Shown in pieces: positions 31,301 through 44,279 of a stretch of 64,000 nucleotides of DNA. The stretch's first letter is position 1. The number at the start of each line of letters is the position of its first letter. Both the position numbers and the translations under genes were made by a program. A model generated the notes under the pieces. The model was not told the origin of the DNA and did no database searches. It saw only the letters and a list, made by a program, of their open reading frames with translations. The DNA is from Davidsoniella eucalypti (taxonomy: Eukaryota; Ascomycota; Sordariomycetes; Microascales; Ceratocystidaceae). Where the stretch lies: contig RMBW01000054.1 in NCBI GenBank assembly GCA_004009845.1, positions 124,001-188,000 of the forward strand, written 5' to 3'.

Positions 31301-34300
31301 AAGAGCTACTCATGTAGCTGAACGTACTGTTCTCCAGCATCTGACCCTGCCTCTCAGTGAGGTCGGCAAGGTCGCTGGCATCTCCGGACCGCTATGGACC
31401 GTGCTTTTTGCCTACCAAGAAAGCCTCTTGGACAAAGAAGTTAGTGTCCGCGAGACATCACACGAAGACTACCTTGAGAGCGCTGCTTTGTTTGAAGTTG
31501 TACCTAACTCTGATGGAACATTTGAAGCTATCTTTACATGCAACACTGAGTTGTTTCCTCAATCATTCGCCTCTCTGATCGTCAAGCAGATGGGTTCCCT
31601 TGTACGAGCCTTCATCGAGGACTCTTCATGTCGCGTTGACCAGCTTCCGGCGGTTTTGGATCCAGAGCTCCAGTCTATCTACAATTTCGACTATAGCCCT
31701 ATATCTCCAGTTGAGGATGTCAAGACTGACTTCGAGAGAACGGCCGCCAGCTGTGCCAGCAAAGAAGCCTTGATATATATGGAATCGCCATCTTCATCGG
31801 GAGCTAATGGTAGCTTGGAGCTACGCACGATCACAGTGACATATGCGGAGCTGAATAGCCAAGCTAACCAGATTGCTCGGTTGATACAACTTGTATTGCC
31901 TGCTCGAACGCCAGGCATCGTGGCTATCATCATGGAAAAGAGCCCGCTGTTGTACTTTGCTATATTGGCAGTAGTCAAGTCGGGGCATGCGTATCTCCCA
32001 CTTCTACCATCAACGCCCACTGATCGCATCGCCAAGATCATGAAGCATGCCACTGTTGGTCTTGTGCTTGTAGATGACTCCGCCCTTGAGCAGATAAAGG
32101 GTGCAGTCATCGGTACACAGATGATCAATCTCAGCCGCTGCAACCTCGACACTGTCGATGATGGCAATCTCATACTGGACATTGACCTGGAACGCCCGGC
32201 ATATGTCATCTATACGTCAGGAACCACCGGAGAGCCAAAGGGCGTTGTTGCTACGCATCGTAACTTGCTCGGCAACGTTCTTTCATTGACGGAGTTGTAT
32301 CCCTACGAGTCGGATAGCCGGCTGCTCCAAGCCTGCAGCCAGGCCTTCGACGTCTCTGTGTTTGAGATCTTTTGGGCTTGGCATACCGGACTCGCTCTTT
32401 GTTCCGGAAAGCCTCCTGTTCTATTCGAAAGTCTCGCTTCAGTCATCAATGACTTGAAGGTCACTCATCTTAGCATGACACCCACAGTTGCCTCCCTTTT
32501 GCGGCGTCAAGATGTTCCTGGCGTCAAGTTTCTGGTGACTGCGGGCGAGCCGTTGACTCCTGCGGTGTACAGAGACTGGGCCGGTGTGTTATGGCAAGGA
32601 TACGGACCATCTGAGACAACCAATATCTGCTCCGTTAGGAAGATGGGGCTGTCCAATGAAAACCTCTCTCATTTGGGATACGCCCTGAGCAGTACGTCGG
32701 CATTTGTGATGTCTACCGACAGTCTTCAGCCTCTCCCATGCGGAGCTGTTGGTGAGCTCGTATTTGGCGGTGACCAGGTCACAGCAGGCTATCTCAACGC
32801 ACCAGAGTTGACTGAAAGGAGATACCCACAGACGGAGCGCTTCGGACGGCTTTATCGCTCCGGAGATTTGGGCCGTATGTTGCCCTCTGGCACATTGAGT
32901 ATCCTAGGCAGGATCGATGATATGCTCAAGGTTCGCGGTCAGCGAGTCGATGTTGGCGAAATTGCAGGCATTTTGACCTCTTGTGGCCTAGCTTCGTCTG
33001 TTGCTTGCATGCTAGTCCGAGATGTACTCTTGGCTGCCTTCTATGTATCTGCGGATGAGGCAGTCAAGAGCGAAGCTTTTGCTCAGCTTCGGTCTAACCT
33101 GCCCGCTTATATGGTGCCCTCGTTTGTCGTCCCGATATCTCAGCTTCCGTTGACATCGAGTGGCAAGGTTGACCGTCGTGCCCTGGATCGCACATTCTGC
33201 GGCCTGACATCTACCGAGCTGATCGCCAGCCAGACTCCGGTCTTCAAGGACGTGTCCAACACTTCGATCTCGCAATGGACTGCAATGGAGCGAGCTGTAG
33301 CACAGTGTATAGCAGATGTTCTGCAGATTGACTTGGCGACTATTGGTCAATGGACACCGCTAGTGAGCTTAGGACTAGATTCCTTTGTAGCTATCCGCGC
33401 AGTGAAGCAAATCAGCCATCTACTTGGCCAAAGAGTTTCAGTCGCTGCGCTTCTACGGTATACTACTGTATTCCAACTTGCCGCGCATCTCGAATCCACC
33501 TCAAGTACATCTTCCACCGTTGACAGTATGGAACTTATCCCAACGGCAGAATCTCTTCTTCCCAATGACTTTGTGGCCGAGACAAGGGCTAGATTCGGCG
33601 ATGCTGAAGCGATATTCCCTTGCTCGCCTCTCCAAGCCTCTATGCTGAGTAGCGAAAACGACAACTATTTCTGTCGCTTGACCCTTGAACTCATGATCTC
33701 GTCGCAGCTTCTCAGACGTCTTTGGGTCTTGCTGCAGGCGAAGAGAGGAATCTTGAGAAGCATTTTCCTGTCTACATCTGACGCGAAGATTCCTTATGCT
33801 CAGGTACGCCTGGCCCGCCCTGATATCACCTGGATCGAGAACGCGCCGTCAAGACAAGCCTGCTTCGACCGACTCTACCAGAGCCTAGGAAGCCCCGTAA
33901 ACACCGGCAAACCTCCAATTGGCCTCGGAGTCTTTACTCAGCATGACGGGAAAGAGGTCTTGTGTATTCTTATACATCATGCCTTGTACGATGGTATAGC
34001 AATGAATGTGCTCTTTGAGGAGCTTGAGGCTTTGAGCAAAGACGATCCCATTCCCGACGATGTCGATTTTTCACGCTTCATTGCTGCTTCCTTGGCACTG
34101 CCAGACACAACAGAATCGTTCTGGTCCAGCCACTTCAGTGGATTCCGGCCTACAACACTCGCTCGCACAGTGAAAGATTCCAAAGCGAGCTATCAGGTTA
34201 TTACATGCACGCTGTCTAATACGTTGTCTTCCCTGGAGTCACGCGCAAAGTCGGCAGCCGTATCAGCACTTCCATTATTCCAGGCTGCCTGGGCTAGCAC

Positions 34301-37300
34301 TGTGTCGCTTCTACTTCAGACACCAGACGTATGTTTTGGTCTCGTCCTCGCTGGCCGTACCCTGGATATCCCCTCGATTTCTCGCCTTGTCGCGCCATGC
34401 TTCAACACCCTTCCCGTCCGAGTTGACCTGTCACCTTTCCCATCGCTTGGTGAGCTAGTCAAGCACTTTGCATCCTTGAACGCAGACATCCAACCCTACA
34501 CGTTTACTCCGCTCCGTGACGCTCAGAAAACCGTCGAGCGTGTGTCAGCTGGCGCGTTATTTGATTCATTGCTGCTTCTGCAGCCTCCAAGCGCCGATCG
34601 AAAGTCTGAGCTATGGACCCTCCTTTCGGATGAAGGAACTATGGACGTTCCTATCGTCTGTGAAATCCAACCGAATTTAGACTCTGGCGAGCTCCAAGTC
34701 CAGCTCCATGTCGATGTGTAAGTCTGTCCCACTTTTCCACCATGTATCAAATGAGATAAACTTTGGTGGTACTTTCCTTCATGAAGCAAAGCCGAAGAAG
34801 TGTCTAACCCTAATTTCCCAACAGGACCTACTTGCCAGTACAAGCTGCTGATCTCCTACTCAAGGTCTTTGATGTTCAAGTAGCCAAGATTATCGACACT
34901 CCTTTGACAAGTCTTGCTTTGAGCGATGTCTCAACCGAGGCCGCTTCCCTAACTAGCTTGATTTCGATTGCAAAGCCGAGTGTATGGAACGCCGAAGATT
35001 TGCCCACACCTTGGTCTGCTACCGAAGAAGATATTCGTGCTGTATTTTCGTCTCTCTCGTCGATTCCTGAGTCAAGAATCACTCGCGTCAAGACGCTCTA
35101 CCAGCTTGGACTCGACAGCATCAATGCCGTCCAAGTGGCGTCTCTGCTCCGGCAACGGGGTCACGTTGTATCGAGTACGGATGTGCTCGAGTGCCTTTCA
35201 TGCTCAGCCCTTGCTGCTAGAATTGACAGCTTTGCGCACAAAGCGCTGTCTGCAACTACATCTACTCAGGCAGAGACTATACTGACGCCTGCGTCTAGCT
35301 CTGAAGACTTGCGTTCCCAGGCCCAGGACAAGGAAGTCTTGCTTTATTGTACTGCTATGCAAGACGCAATGTTGACCGGGTTTATCAAGGGCAATGGCGT
35401 ATACTTCAACCATATCGTGCTCGAAATGGAGGCAAAGATCACGAGCAAGGCTATCGAAGAAGCCCTAGAGGGCCTAGTGCGAGCCCATCCCGTTCTTCGC
35501 ACTGGGTTCGTACCTGCCCCGGCAGACGGCCCTCAAATCTCGACCTATCAGATGCTAGTCTACCCGTCATTTTCTAGTTCTCTGGAGACACTATCGTCTG
35601 TCGATGATATACCGCAATGGAAGCTCCATGCCGGCCAAAAGGCTGCTGCCGATATGTCGTTCCCGCCTTGGGCTGCTGCCATCGCCAAGCGCGCAGACTC
35701 TGACTCGATGGAGATGGCTGGTGATACTGTTGTGCTCGCACTGCACCATGCTCTTTACGACGCTACATCACTACAGATGATGCTGTCCGACCTGTCAACG
35801 CTGCTACACGGTAATTCGCTTCCGACCCGGGACATCGCCCTTGCCCTCCAAGACTTCCACGACGCGCAGTCGAACAATCGTGCTTCCGATGAAAAGTTCT
35901 GGCGGGAAGTAGGTGCTGGTATCGCCGTCAACTCCTTCCCCATCATGACTCCGACCTCGGTGGCAGAGAGGAAGCTACAGTCTTGCAGCTCTGTGCTCTC
36001 CCCGACGCCCTCGGAGATCAAGGCAGTGATATCATCGGCCGGTGTTTCGACCCAGGCTCTGATGCAGGCGACCTGGACTCGGGTTTTGGCTTCTTATCTC
36101 GGCGAAAGCCAAGTCACCTTTGGCGTTGTGATGCCAGGCCGTACAATCATCAGTCTCGAAGAAGCGGCTTTCCCTTGCGTGACAACCGTTCCTGTCGTAG
36201 CAACTGATGCTGAGAGTAACGAGGATCTTCTGCGCAGCTCTATGCAAATGGTGTCCCATCTGCAGAAACATCAGTACGCCCGCCTTACTGATATTCTGCG
36301 TTGGGTCGGGCGTCCAAACTCGCCTCTCTTCGACACCATATTGGTTGTTCAACGTGGCAGCCATGATGATCTAAGCCAATCCAGTCGGCCATGGACCGTG
36401 GTTGAGGATCGGGGCACGGCTGACTATCCTGTGTCTCTTGAGGTTGAGTACACCCAGTCCGGGTCGCTGGGTGTGCAGCTCATTTTCTGGGATGATGTCT
36501 TGCCCGAGGAACAAGCGGCCCTGATGCTCCAGCAGATCGATGCGGTTTTCTCCGAACTGGTCAAAACCCCTACTGGCACGGCTAGATATGGTCTGCTACA
36601 GAACAACTATCTTGACCTAGTATCTGTGCTGCCGCCCAAGGTCGATGAGATCGAGAGTGAGCATCGCCTACTCCACGAGTTTGTGGAGAACATGGCCGTC
36701 CGGACGCCAGATGCCCTGGCACTAGAGTTTGTTAGCGGCATAGAAGCAGACGGCTCTATTTCGTCTCGCTCATGGACATATAAGCAGCTGGACCAGCTCG
36801 GAGACGCTGTTGCCGCGATGCTCAAACCAGATGTCCATGCGGACGGCATCGTGGCAGTGCACTTTGACAAGTGCCCTGAAGCCTATTTTGGCCTCCTGGG
36901 CATCCTCAAGGCTGGCTGTTCATTCCTGGCTCTAGACCCGGCCGCACCGGCGTCTCGGAAGGAGTTCATTCTCCAGGATTCGCAGGCTCTTCTTGTCTTG
37001 GCTGGTCCGGGAGTTCCTGCGTTGGACGGAGCCAAGGTGCCTGTTATCACACTAGACTTGGCTGGTCTTGAGCGGCTCGATGTCCATGAGCGCACCGAGG
37101 CCTGTATCGCTAGCCCAGAGACGCGCTCGTACTGCTTGTACACGTCCGGGACGACTGGTACGCCCAAGGGCTGTGAACTCACGCACTACAACGCCGTGCA
37201 GGGCATGAAGGCCTTCCAAGCCATGTTTGACGGCACGGTGTCTGCAGAGTCTCGCTGTTTGCAGTTCGCAGCCTTCCACTTCGACGTGTCTGTGCTCGAG

Positions 37301-40300
37301 CAGTACTGGTCATGGTCGGTTGGAATCCCCGTGATCGCAGCGCCAAGAGACGTCTTGCTGGCCGACTTGGAACACGCACTGGCCTCTCTGCGCATCTCAC
37401 ACGTGGATTTGACGCCTTCGCTGGCAGCTCTGATCCGCCCCGAGAAGGTTCCGGCGCTGTGCAACGGAGTGTTCATCACGGGCGGCGAACAGCTGCGTCG
37501 CGAGATTCTAGATGCCTGGGGCCCCCACGAGGTTATCTACAACGCCTACGGGCCGACTGAAGCGACTATTGGCGTGACCATGCGGCAGCGTGTCCCCCGG
37601 GCCGGCCGCCCAGCTAACATCGGTGCCCAGTTCCCGAATGTCGGATCCTTCGTCCTCCAGCCAGGAACGGAGATTCCGGTCTTCCGCGGCGCCGTCGGCG
37701 AGCTCTGTGTGTCTGGCGCCCTCGTCGGCAAAGGCTACCTTGGACGGCCCGATCTGACAGCCGAGCGATTCCCTACGCTTGCAACGATGGGCAATGAGCG
37801 CGTCTATCGGACCGGCGATCTAGTCCGTGTTCTGCACGACGGGTCGTTTGATTTCCTCGGCAGAGCCGATGACCAAGTCAAGCTTCGTGGACAACGCCTA
37901 GAGCTCGGCGAGATTGCCCATGCTATTGTTTCCGGCAGCGGCAACCCGGCACTCAAGCACGCGGTATGTCTTGTCGCCAAGCACCGTGTCACTGGGAAAG
38001 ATCTTCTAGTAGCCTTTGTTTCGTCCGAGGCTATCAATGCAGGCGCTGCTTCTAGCCCGCCAACACTCCCTTCTTCGGTAATGGCCCAGCAGGCAAAGGA
38101 AGCGTGTCGCCGTAAGCTTCCCCCGTACATGGTGCCGACGTATGTGCTTGCGCTAGACTACATGCCACTGAGCTCGAACAACAAGGCCGAGGTCAAGATG
38201 CTGCGGGCCTTGTTCGGCAGCATGTCTCCTGGCGAGTTGGTGCGGCTGACCCAGGCACCAGCCAAGTCGACTACACCGACTTCCAAGGGAGCTCAGGACG
38301 CCGAGGCTGGTGCTGCCGTCAGAAAGGCCCTCGAAGACTTTTCAGGCATCGGGAGTCTGGCTCTGACAACCAGCATCTTTGACTGCGGCATCGACTCCAT
38401 CTCGATATCCCGCTTCGTCAGATTGCTCAAGAGCCGCGGCTTCTCCGGAGCTTCGCCTGCCACTGTCTTCCAGAACGCTACGGTGCAAGAGCTCACTGCT
38501 GCTCTTTCGCCTGCCGCTGATAGCATCGATGAGACAGCCAAGGCTTCGATGTCTGGAAACGCAACTGCCGCTGCTAAAACACGGGCTGTGATGCAGGACC
38601 TCGCTGCGGCCAACCATGTGCTGCGGCCTGCCGTGCTATCAGCTCTGGGACTCTCTGCCTCCGAGCTTGAGTATGTGGCTCCGTGCACGCCACTGCAGGG
38701 AGGAATGCTGTCCCGGGCTGTGATTAGTGGCAACGGACTATACTTCAACTCTGTCACTCTCAAACTCGCCGAGTCCGCTGATTTCGCTGCCGTCAAGCGT
38801 TCCTGGGATCGCCTGATCGCGGAAACCGCCATCCTACGATCTGCCTTCGTGTCGACTCCCCGGGGATGGGTGCAAGCGGCCATCCGGAGCTCGTCGGCGG
38901 CTTCTTCTTGCTGGACAGAAAACATAGCGTGCGCTGATATCGTCACTGCTTGTCGCGGTCTGCGCAAAGACTGGCTACGTGATAACCAGTCTCTTATCAG
39001 CCAGCCCCTCCGTCTGTCATTAGTACAAACAGCAGCTCCTGACGCTGGCCGGTACATCTACGTCCAGATATTCCACGGCATCTACGACGGCTTGAGTCTT
39101 GACCTGATGCTATCTCGCGTATCTGACATGGTCCTGCGTGGCGACTCTCAGTCCCGTACCGATTCCCCTTCTATTCCGTCATTCTATGATACGCTGGCCT
39201 ATGGGCCTCTCTGGCTCCATCTGGACACTCGAAGCTTCTGGACAACTCATCTCGATGGCTGGGCCGAAACGAAGTTCCCGAGTCTCCAAGACGCAGCTAG
39301 ATCAGGCGCTGATAGCGGCAACTTCAGTGTCCAGGCCGAGAGCATCGTTGACCTGAGCCATATCACCAGTGCTTCCCAGACAGCTCCCATGTCGGCTATC
39401 GTTCTCGCTGTGTGGATGTCCATCTTGACACGCTATACGCCCAGCTCTACCCCGACCACCGGCATCGTGACGGCCGGCAGGGCACTCGACTGTGCAGGCG
39501 TTGAAAGCACTATTGGGCCGCTATTCAACACTGTCCCCTTCCACGCTACCTGGGATGCCCGGGCTTCTTCCTGGGCTCAGGTTGTGCGCAGTTGCGCTGC
39601 CTTCATTTCGGATCTTCAGACCTACCAGCACACCCCCCTCCGCGACATCCAGAAATGGTGCTCCAGTGGCCGGCCTTTGTTCGACTCTTTGTTCTCGTTC
39701 CGCGCAGAAGCGGACAAGCAGCCCGGGGCTGGTCTCTGGGATATTGTGGATGATGACAGCGATTATACCGCGCTGCCTGACTATCCGATAGCGTTTGAGG
39801 GCGCCAGGCTAGACGGTAACCGCCTTCGCCTCACTATCGTTGCCCAATCACGACTCATGTCCGCGGCTCATATCGAATCCATCTTGTCTGACATGGAACA
39901 TGCCATCGCTTCGTTCAGGTCCTCGCTTCCTTTCCTTTCGTCTCAACGCGTAGACCCTCGGGCTCCCCCCAGAAACTTGAACTACGACGCCTCTCCATCC
40001 TCCAGCGCACCGACGAGCACATCCAGCGGCCCTAGTACTGGTTCTACGGCTGACCCTACTACCTCCTTGGTGTTTCCGAGACTCATCGCCGAGATGGCAA
40101 GCTTCACGGGGCTGCCAGTAGAAGATATAACTGCTGAATCTTCGATAGTTGCCCTTGGCCTTGACAGCATCGATGTGATCCGGCTGTCAGCACACCTTCG
40201 TTCGGCTCTTTCGATGCTCGATGCGCCTACGCCAGCACAGATCATGCGTCAGCCGACCATCGCCGGAATCGCCCATCTTCTAGACACTCCAGATACACCC

Positions 40301-43300
40301 GAGGGCGGTGTCGTGTCTGAGTCTACTGCGGAGATGTGGCCACAGCTGGTCAACAAGCTCCAAGCTTCCGTCCATGCCGTGCTTCCCGACTCCGAGATCG
40401 AGGCTGTGCTTCCCGCCACGCCTCTGCAAGAAACGCTGGTGGCCAAGATGCTACAGTCTGACTTTGAATGGTACTTCAATCACGACCTTCGAGAGATAGC
40501 CCCCGGCGTCGATGTCGCCTGTCTCCAAAGCGCCTTCCAGACTCTCGTGGAACAACGGCCTGTCTTGAGAACTGGATTCGTTCCGGTCTCGGATGCCTCT
40601 GTGGCCTGCTCGTTTGCACAGGTGGTGTGGCCTTCTTCGCCCAAGACTATCGTTGCCACCGACATACAAGTCGTTGATGGTGTGGACGCTGTCTCTACGC
40701 TGTCCGATAAGGCCCGTGACACGGCCGCTGAATGTAAAGGCGTCTCTGGCTTGTTCCAAGTGCAGTTCATCGCCGTGTCAGGCAAGCCGTTCGTCCTCTT
40801 GTCGATCGCCCATGCTCTCTATGACGGATGGTCACTCTCGCTGCTGCATTCAGATCTGCAAAGGGCTTACTACGAGAAGCAGCTCGATGCTCGGCCAGCC
40901 CCAGACACCTTCCTACAGGCTATTTTCTGTCCATCCCGCGGCTCTACTGCTGCTGCTGACTCATTCTGGGCGCAGTATCTCTCTGGCGCGCCGTCCACCA
41001 TAGTCGGGGCTCCATCTCTTCCAGCCACACCCAACAGCAGGGCCGCTACTAGTTGCAATGCTGCTGGTGCTGCCAGTACTACCAGCACTTCGAGTTCTGC
41101 AACGGTTCGCCAAGAGCTTGCATCGTCTGTTTCCGCTGCAGAGGCCGCCAAATTCGCCCGCAGCCACAGCGTATCGCTGCAGTCTCTCGGCTTGGCGGTG
41201 TGGTCTGCCGCTCTCGCCTCCCTGGCATCATCGCTGGATATCTCGTTTGGCGTTGTTCTTTCTGGCCGTGATCTTGCCGCTGCCGCAGATCTGTGCTTCC
41301 CCACCATGAACACGGTCGCGGTACGTGCTATCCTGCACGGCAATGCGGGATCTTTTGTCGCCTACATGGAGGCCTGCATGGCACAGATCCGCCCCCACCA
41401 GACTTACCCGTTGAGGAAGGCCGCTGCAGCTGCTGCTACAACACTAAAGCCCGTAGGCGGGCCACTGTTCAACACGCTGTTTCTGCTGCAAAAGGGCGCT
41501 ACAGACTACTCCAGTCCACAAGCAGGCGAACCACCGATCCTGCGTGAAACCTCAACAGGCAGTGCCCAGGCAGAATATCCCTTGTGTATAGAGTTGGTGC
41601 AGGGGGGCGCTGATCAGCTCGTTTGGCGCACGGCCGTCGACCAAGCACTGTGGCAAGCTGATTTGCTGCAAGTCGTCGACAAGGTGCTGGCGTTCTTTCT
41701 ACGGCAACCTGAGGAGCCAGTGGTCAAATTCGCAGAGTCTGGGACCGCAACGATCTGTGGTTTTCTCCCTTATATCCCCGCCCTTGCTGTCGACTCTTGC
41801 ATTGGCCAATCGCCTGTTGGCAGCAGCGATGATAGCCCAGAAGAGACGTGGAACTCTACCGAATCTGGCATCCGCTCGGTCCTTTCGTCTATCTCGGGCA
41901 TCCCCCAGGAACAAATCACCAAGGCCGCTTCGCTCTATCGTCTCGGCCTCGACTCTATCACTGCCATCAAAGTCTCTGCCGCTCTACGGGCCGCTGGAAT
42001 TCAGTTGACGTCGCGACAGTTACTTTCTACTACCGACATCACTTCGATGGCTCAGGCCTCGCAGCTTGTAGACCAACAACGGCATCATCTTACATCGCAA
42101 ACAGACTCTACCATGGCACAGTCTCCTTCTCGTGAGTGGGCTCCTGATGTCATTGCCACGGCCGCCCAGCTGGGCGTCAGCACTGCCGATATCCAGGATG
42201 TTCTTCCGACGCTTCCTATGCAGCGCTACATGCTGACTGCATGGCATCTAAGTCGTGGTTCCATATTCGCACCTTCATTCACATATCGTCTTCAAGCTAG
42301 CAGTAGCCCAGGCTCCCCGTCTACCATCAGCATCGACAGGCTTTCTGCTGCTTGGCGCTCAACTGTAGCCGCCTTGCCCATTCTGCGGACCGCCTTTCTC
42401 CCTTCATCTGACGTGGACATTGCATTCACACAAGTGGTTCTTCGTCCGGAGGCTGCTGTTCTCGATGATGTCTATCAGCTTTCTATGGCTTCAAAGTCGA
42501 AGCCTTCCCCGTTCGACATCTCCAAGCCATTCGTACGGGCGTGCCTCGCCAATGTCACCAACGAGTGTGTCGATTTTGTTCTCACTATACACCATACACT
42601 TTATGACGCCCACAGTCTACCATCCGTCATTCGTCATTTTGCTCTTGCGTTGGAGTCTCCGTCTCTACTCGAACCCGTCGATTTACAGGAATGGAAGAAC
42701 ACTGTTCTAGCCCCGTTGGAAACACAGCAAGAGCGGAAGGCTTTCTGGGCCAACAAGTTCGTTGGGGTTCCCGCCATTGTCCATTCTGCCCCCGATGAGC
42801 CGACTAGACGCATGCACGAATACCGCGAGGGCTTGGTTAGCGATGTCTCCTCCATCAAGTCACTGTGCGCCGATGAAAACATCAGTGTCCAGGCTTATGT
42901 CTTTGCCATCATTGCACGAAACGTAGCGGCCCAGTATAAAACCACTGACGTGACGCTGGGAGTATATCTCGGAAACGTCGATGATCAAAGCCTTCTTCAC
43001 GACACTTTCCCGCGCCTCAATATCCTGCCACTAAGAGTCTCTGTTTCCGACAGCTCTCTAATGGCATCTGCCAAAACTATACAACAGGACCTCCACGCTT
43101 TGTCTGCTCCATTGGCCGCACAATCTAGTCTCGATGAGATTCACAGATGGTCCGGAATCTCGGTGCCCGTATTCGTCAACTTCTTGGCTGGAACTATCGA
43201 CACAGGGGCGCCAACAGCTATCAAATTCGAGGCCGTCTCAAGCACAAATCTCCCCGATTGCACGACGTGGACTCGGGAACTCGCAAAACAGATGCGGAGT

Positions 43301-43503
43301 CCTGTCGAGGAGTCTATACAGGTATGGAAATCCCAAGTCTCTAAATCCGTCAGCCACTAACTAATCATCTATAGCACGCTATCGACATTGAGGCTGCCAT
43401 TCGTGGTGACAGACTAGATTTCGGCATGTTTTCGGCCTTGGAAGTGGCCGATGAGGATTGGGCGGAAGAGTTTTTGGAAAAGGTTATTGCTGCCCTCAAA
43501 TAG
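28330..43503 (+). CDS. sidC: Ferrichrome-type siderophore nonribosomal peptide synthetase
   Basis: Four exons (28330-29318, 29414-34717, 34825-43321, 43375-43503) give 4972 residues; all introns are GT-AG. Approximate layout by residue: A1 20-510, T1 (S578), C1 660-1085, A2 1094-1590, T2 (1649), C2 1728-2100, T3 (2192), C3 2267-2690, A3 2713-3225, T4 (3284), C4 3379-3800, T5 (3876), C5 3956-4380, T6 (4470), C6 4553-4960. Every T has its GxDS serine. C motifs are HHAVYDG, HHALYDG, HHALYDA, FHGIYDG, AHALYDG and HHTLYDA, each keeping the catalytic second His and the Asp. A domains keep YTSGSTG or YTSGTTG and YGPTE or YGPSE; A3 ends in NNKAEV instead of SGKVD. Three A domains plus repeated terminal T-C units are the mark of ferrichrome/ferricrocin synthetases, which build a cyclic hexapeptide with three acylated N5-hydroxyornithines. 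The divergent sidA supplies that precursor pathway. Confidence 0.95.
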
Positions 43504-43662
43504 CGGTTCTCTTTTCTACTTCTTGCTTGTTTTGTTCAAGTCAGAGCACAATATATATAGATCATATTTCATTTCCAATTACATTGTTTTACTCAAGTAA
43601 AAATCAAAACAAAATATCAAAAAGCAAATCCGCAAGGACCGAAAGGATTCTAGCGCTTGTCA

Positions 43663-43752
43663 AGGTCCATGCCGGAGTCGAACCGGCGTCTTTGGAAGAC
43701 TCTAATTGTACTAAATCAAAATCCAACGTCATAACCACTAAACTAATGGACC
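43663..43752 (-). tRNA. tRNA-Gln(TTG) with an 18-nt intron
   Basis: Read on the minus strand, the acceptor stem GGTCCAT (43752 down to 43746) pairs with ATGGACC (43670-43664). The D arm holds TTTAGTGGTTATGA. The anticodon stem TTGGA pairs with TCCAA (43696-43692). The anticodon TTG is at 43719-43717. The intron 43715-43698 starts one base after the anticodon. The T arm is GCCGG-TTCGACT-CCGGC and the variable loop has four bases, as in other fungal tRNA-Gln. It lies about 160 bp after the NRPS stop, in the opposite direction. Confidence 0.9.
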
Positions 43753-44279
43753 AATTGCTTGGGATAACTGCCATTCAATAGGAGCTATATACTAATTTCA
43801 GAAAGCCGGCGGATTTCCAGAACTCATCATGTCGAATACCTACCCAGACGTCATATAATCATGATAGTTCGAGCCGAGCTTACATTGAATACAGAAATAG
43901 CCTTGAAATCTATAGAGGGTGTCTAAAAATCTACATATATGAACTTGCAACTACTACACGTTCAGGATTTAGTCGGAAGATGACACCAACCAACTGCCTC
44001 TACCCGAGACTTCCATTGTATGGATGTACTTGAAGGTAAAGCTATAAAGACTAAAGAAAAGAATATTAAAGTTGTACAGGCCTATTTAAAATGGTCACCT
44101 TACAAGCCCTAAGTCGAATACAATAACTATGTGTTAGGTGAGTGAGGATAATGTCTGTCTGGCAATACGTTATATATATATGTTAAATTAAATATATAAA
44201 GATGCAAATATGACGATGTCAGTTCTAGCTGATATGTTACGATGTATTCCCAACAAACAACAATGATTATACTTCATGT
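43753..44279. other. Intergenic, no gene recognised
   Basis: AT-rich sequence between tRNA-Gln and the 3' end of the HD-domain gene. Nothing supportable was found. Confidence 0.6.

Noticed and set aside
36032..41343. Numerous frames of 60-250 codons on both strands inside the NRPS gene
   Set aside because: They are shadows caused by GC-rich third positions. The NRPS frame holds all conserved domains throughout.
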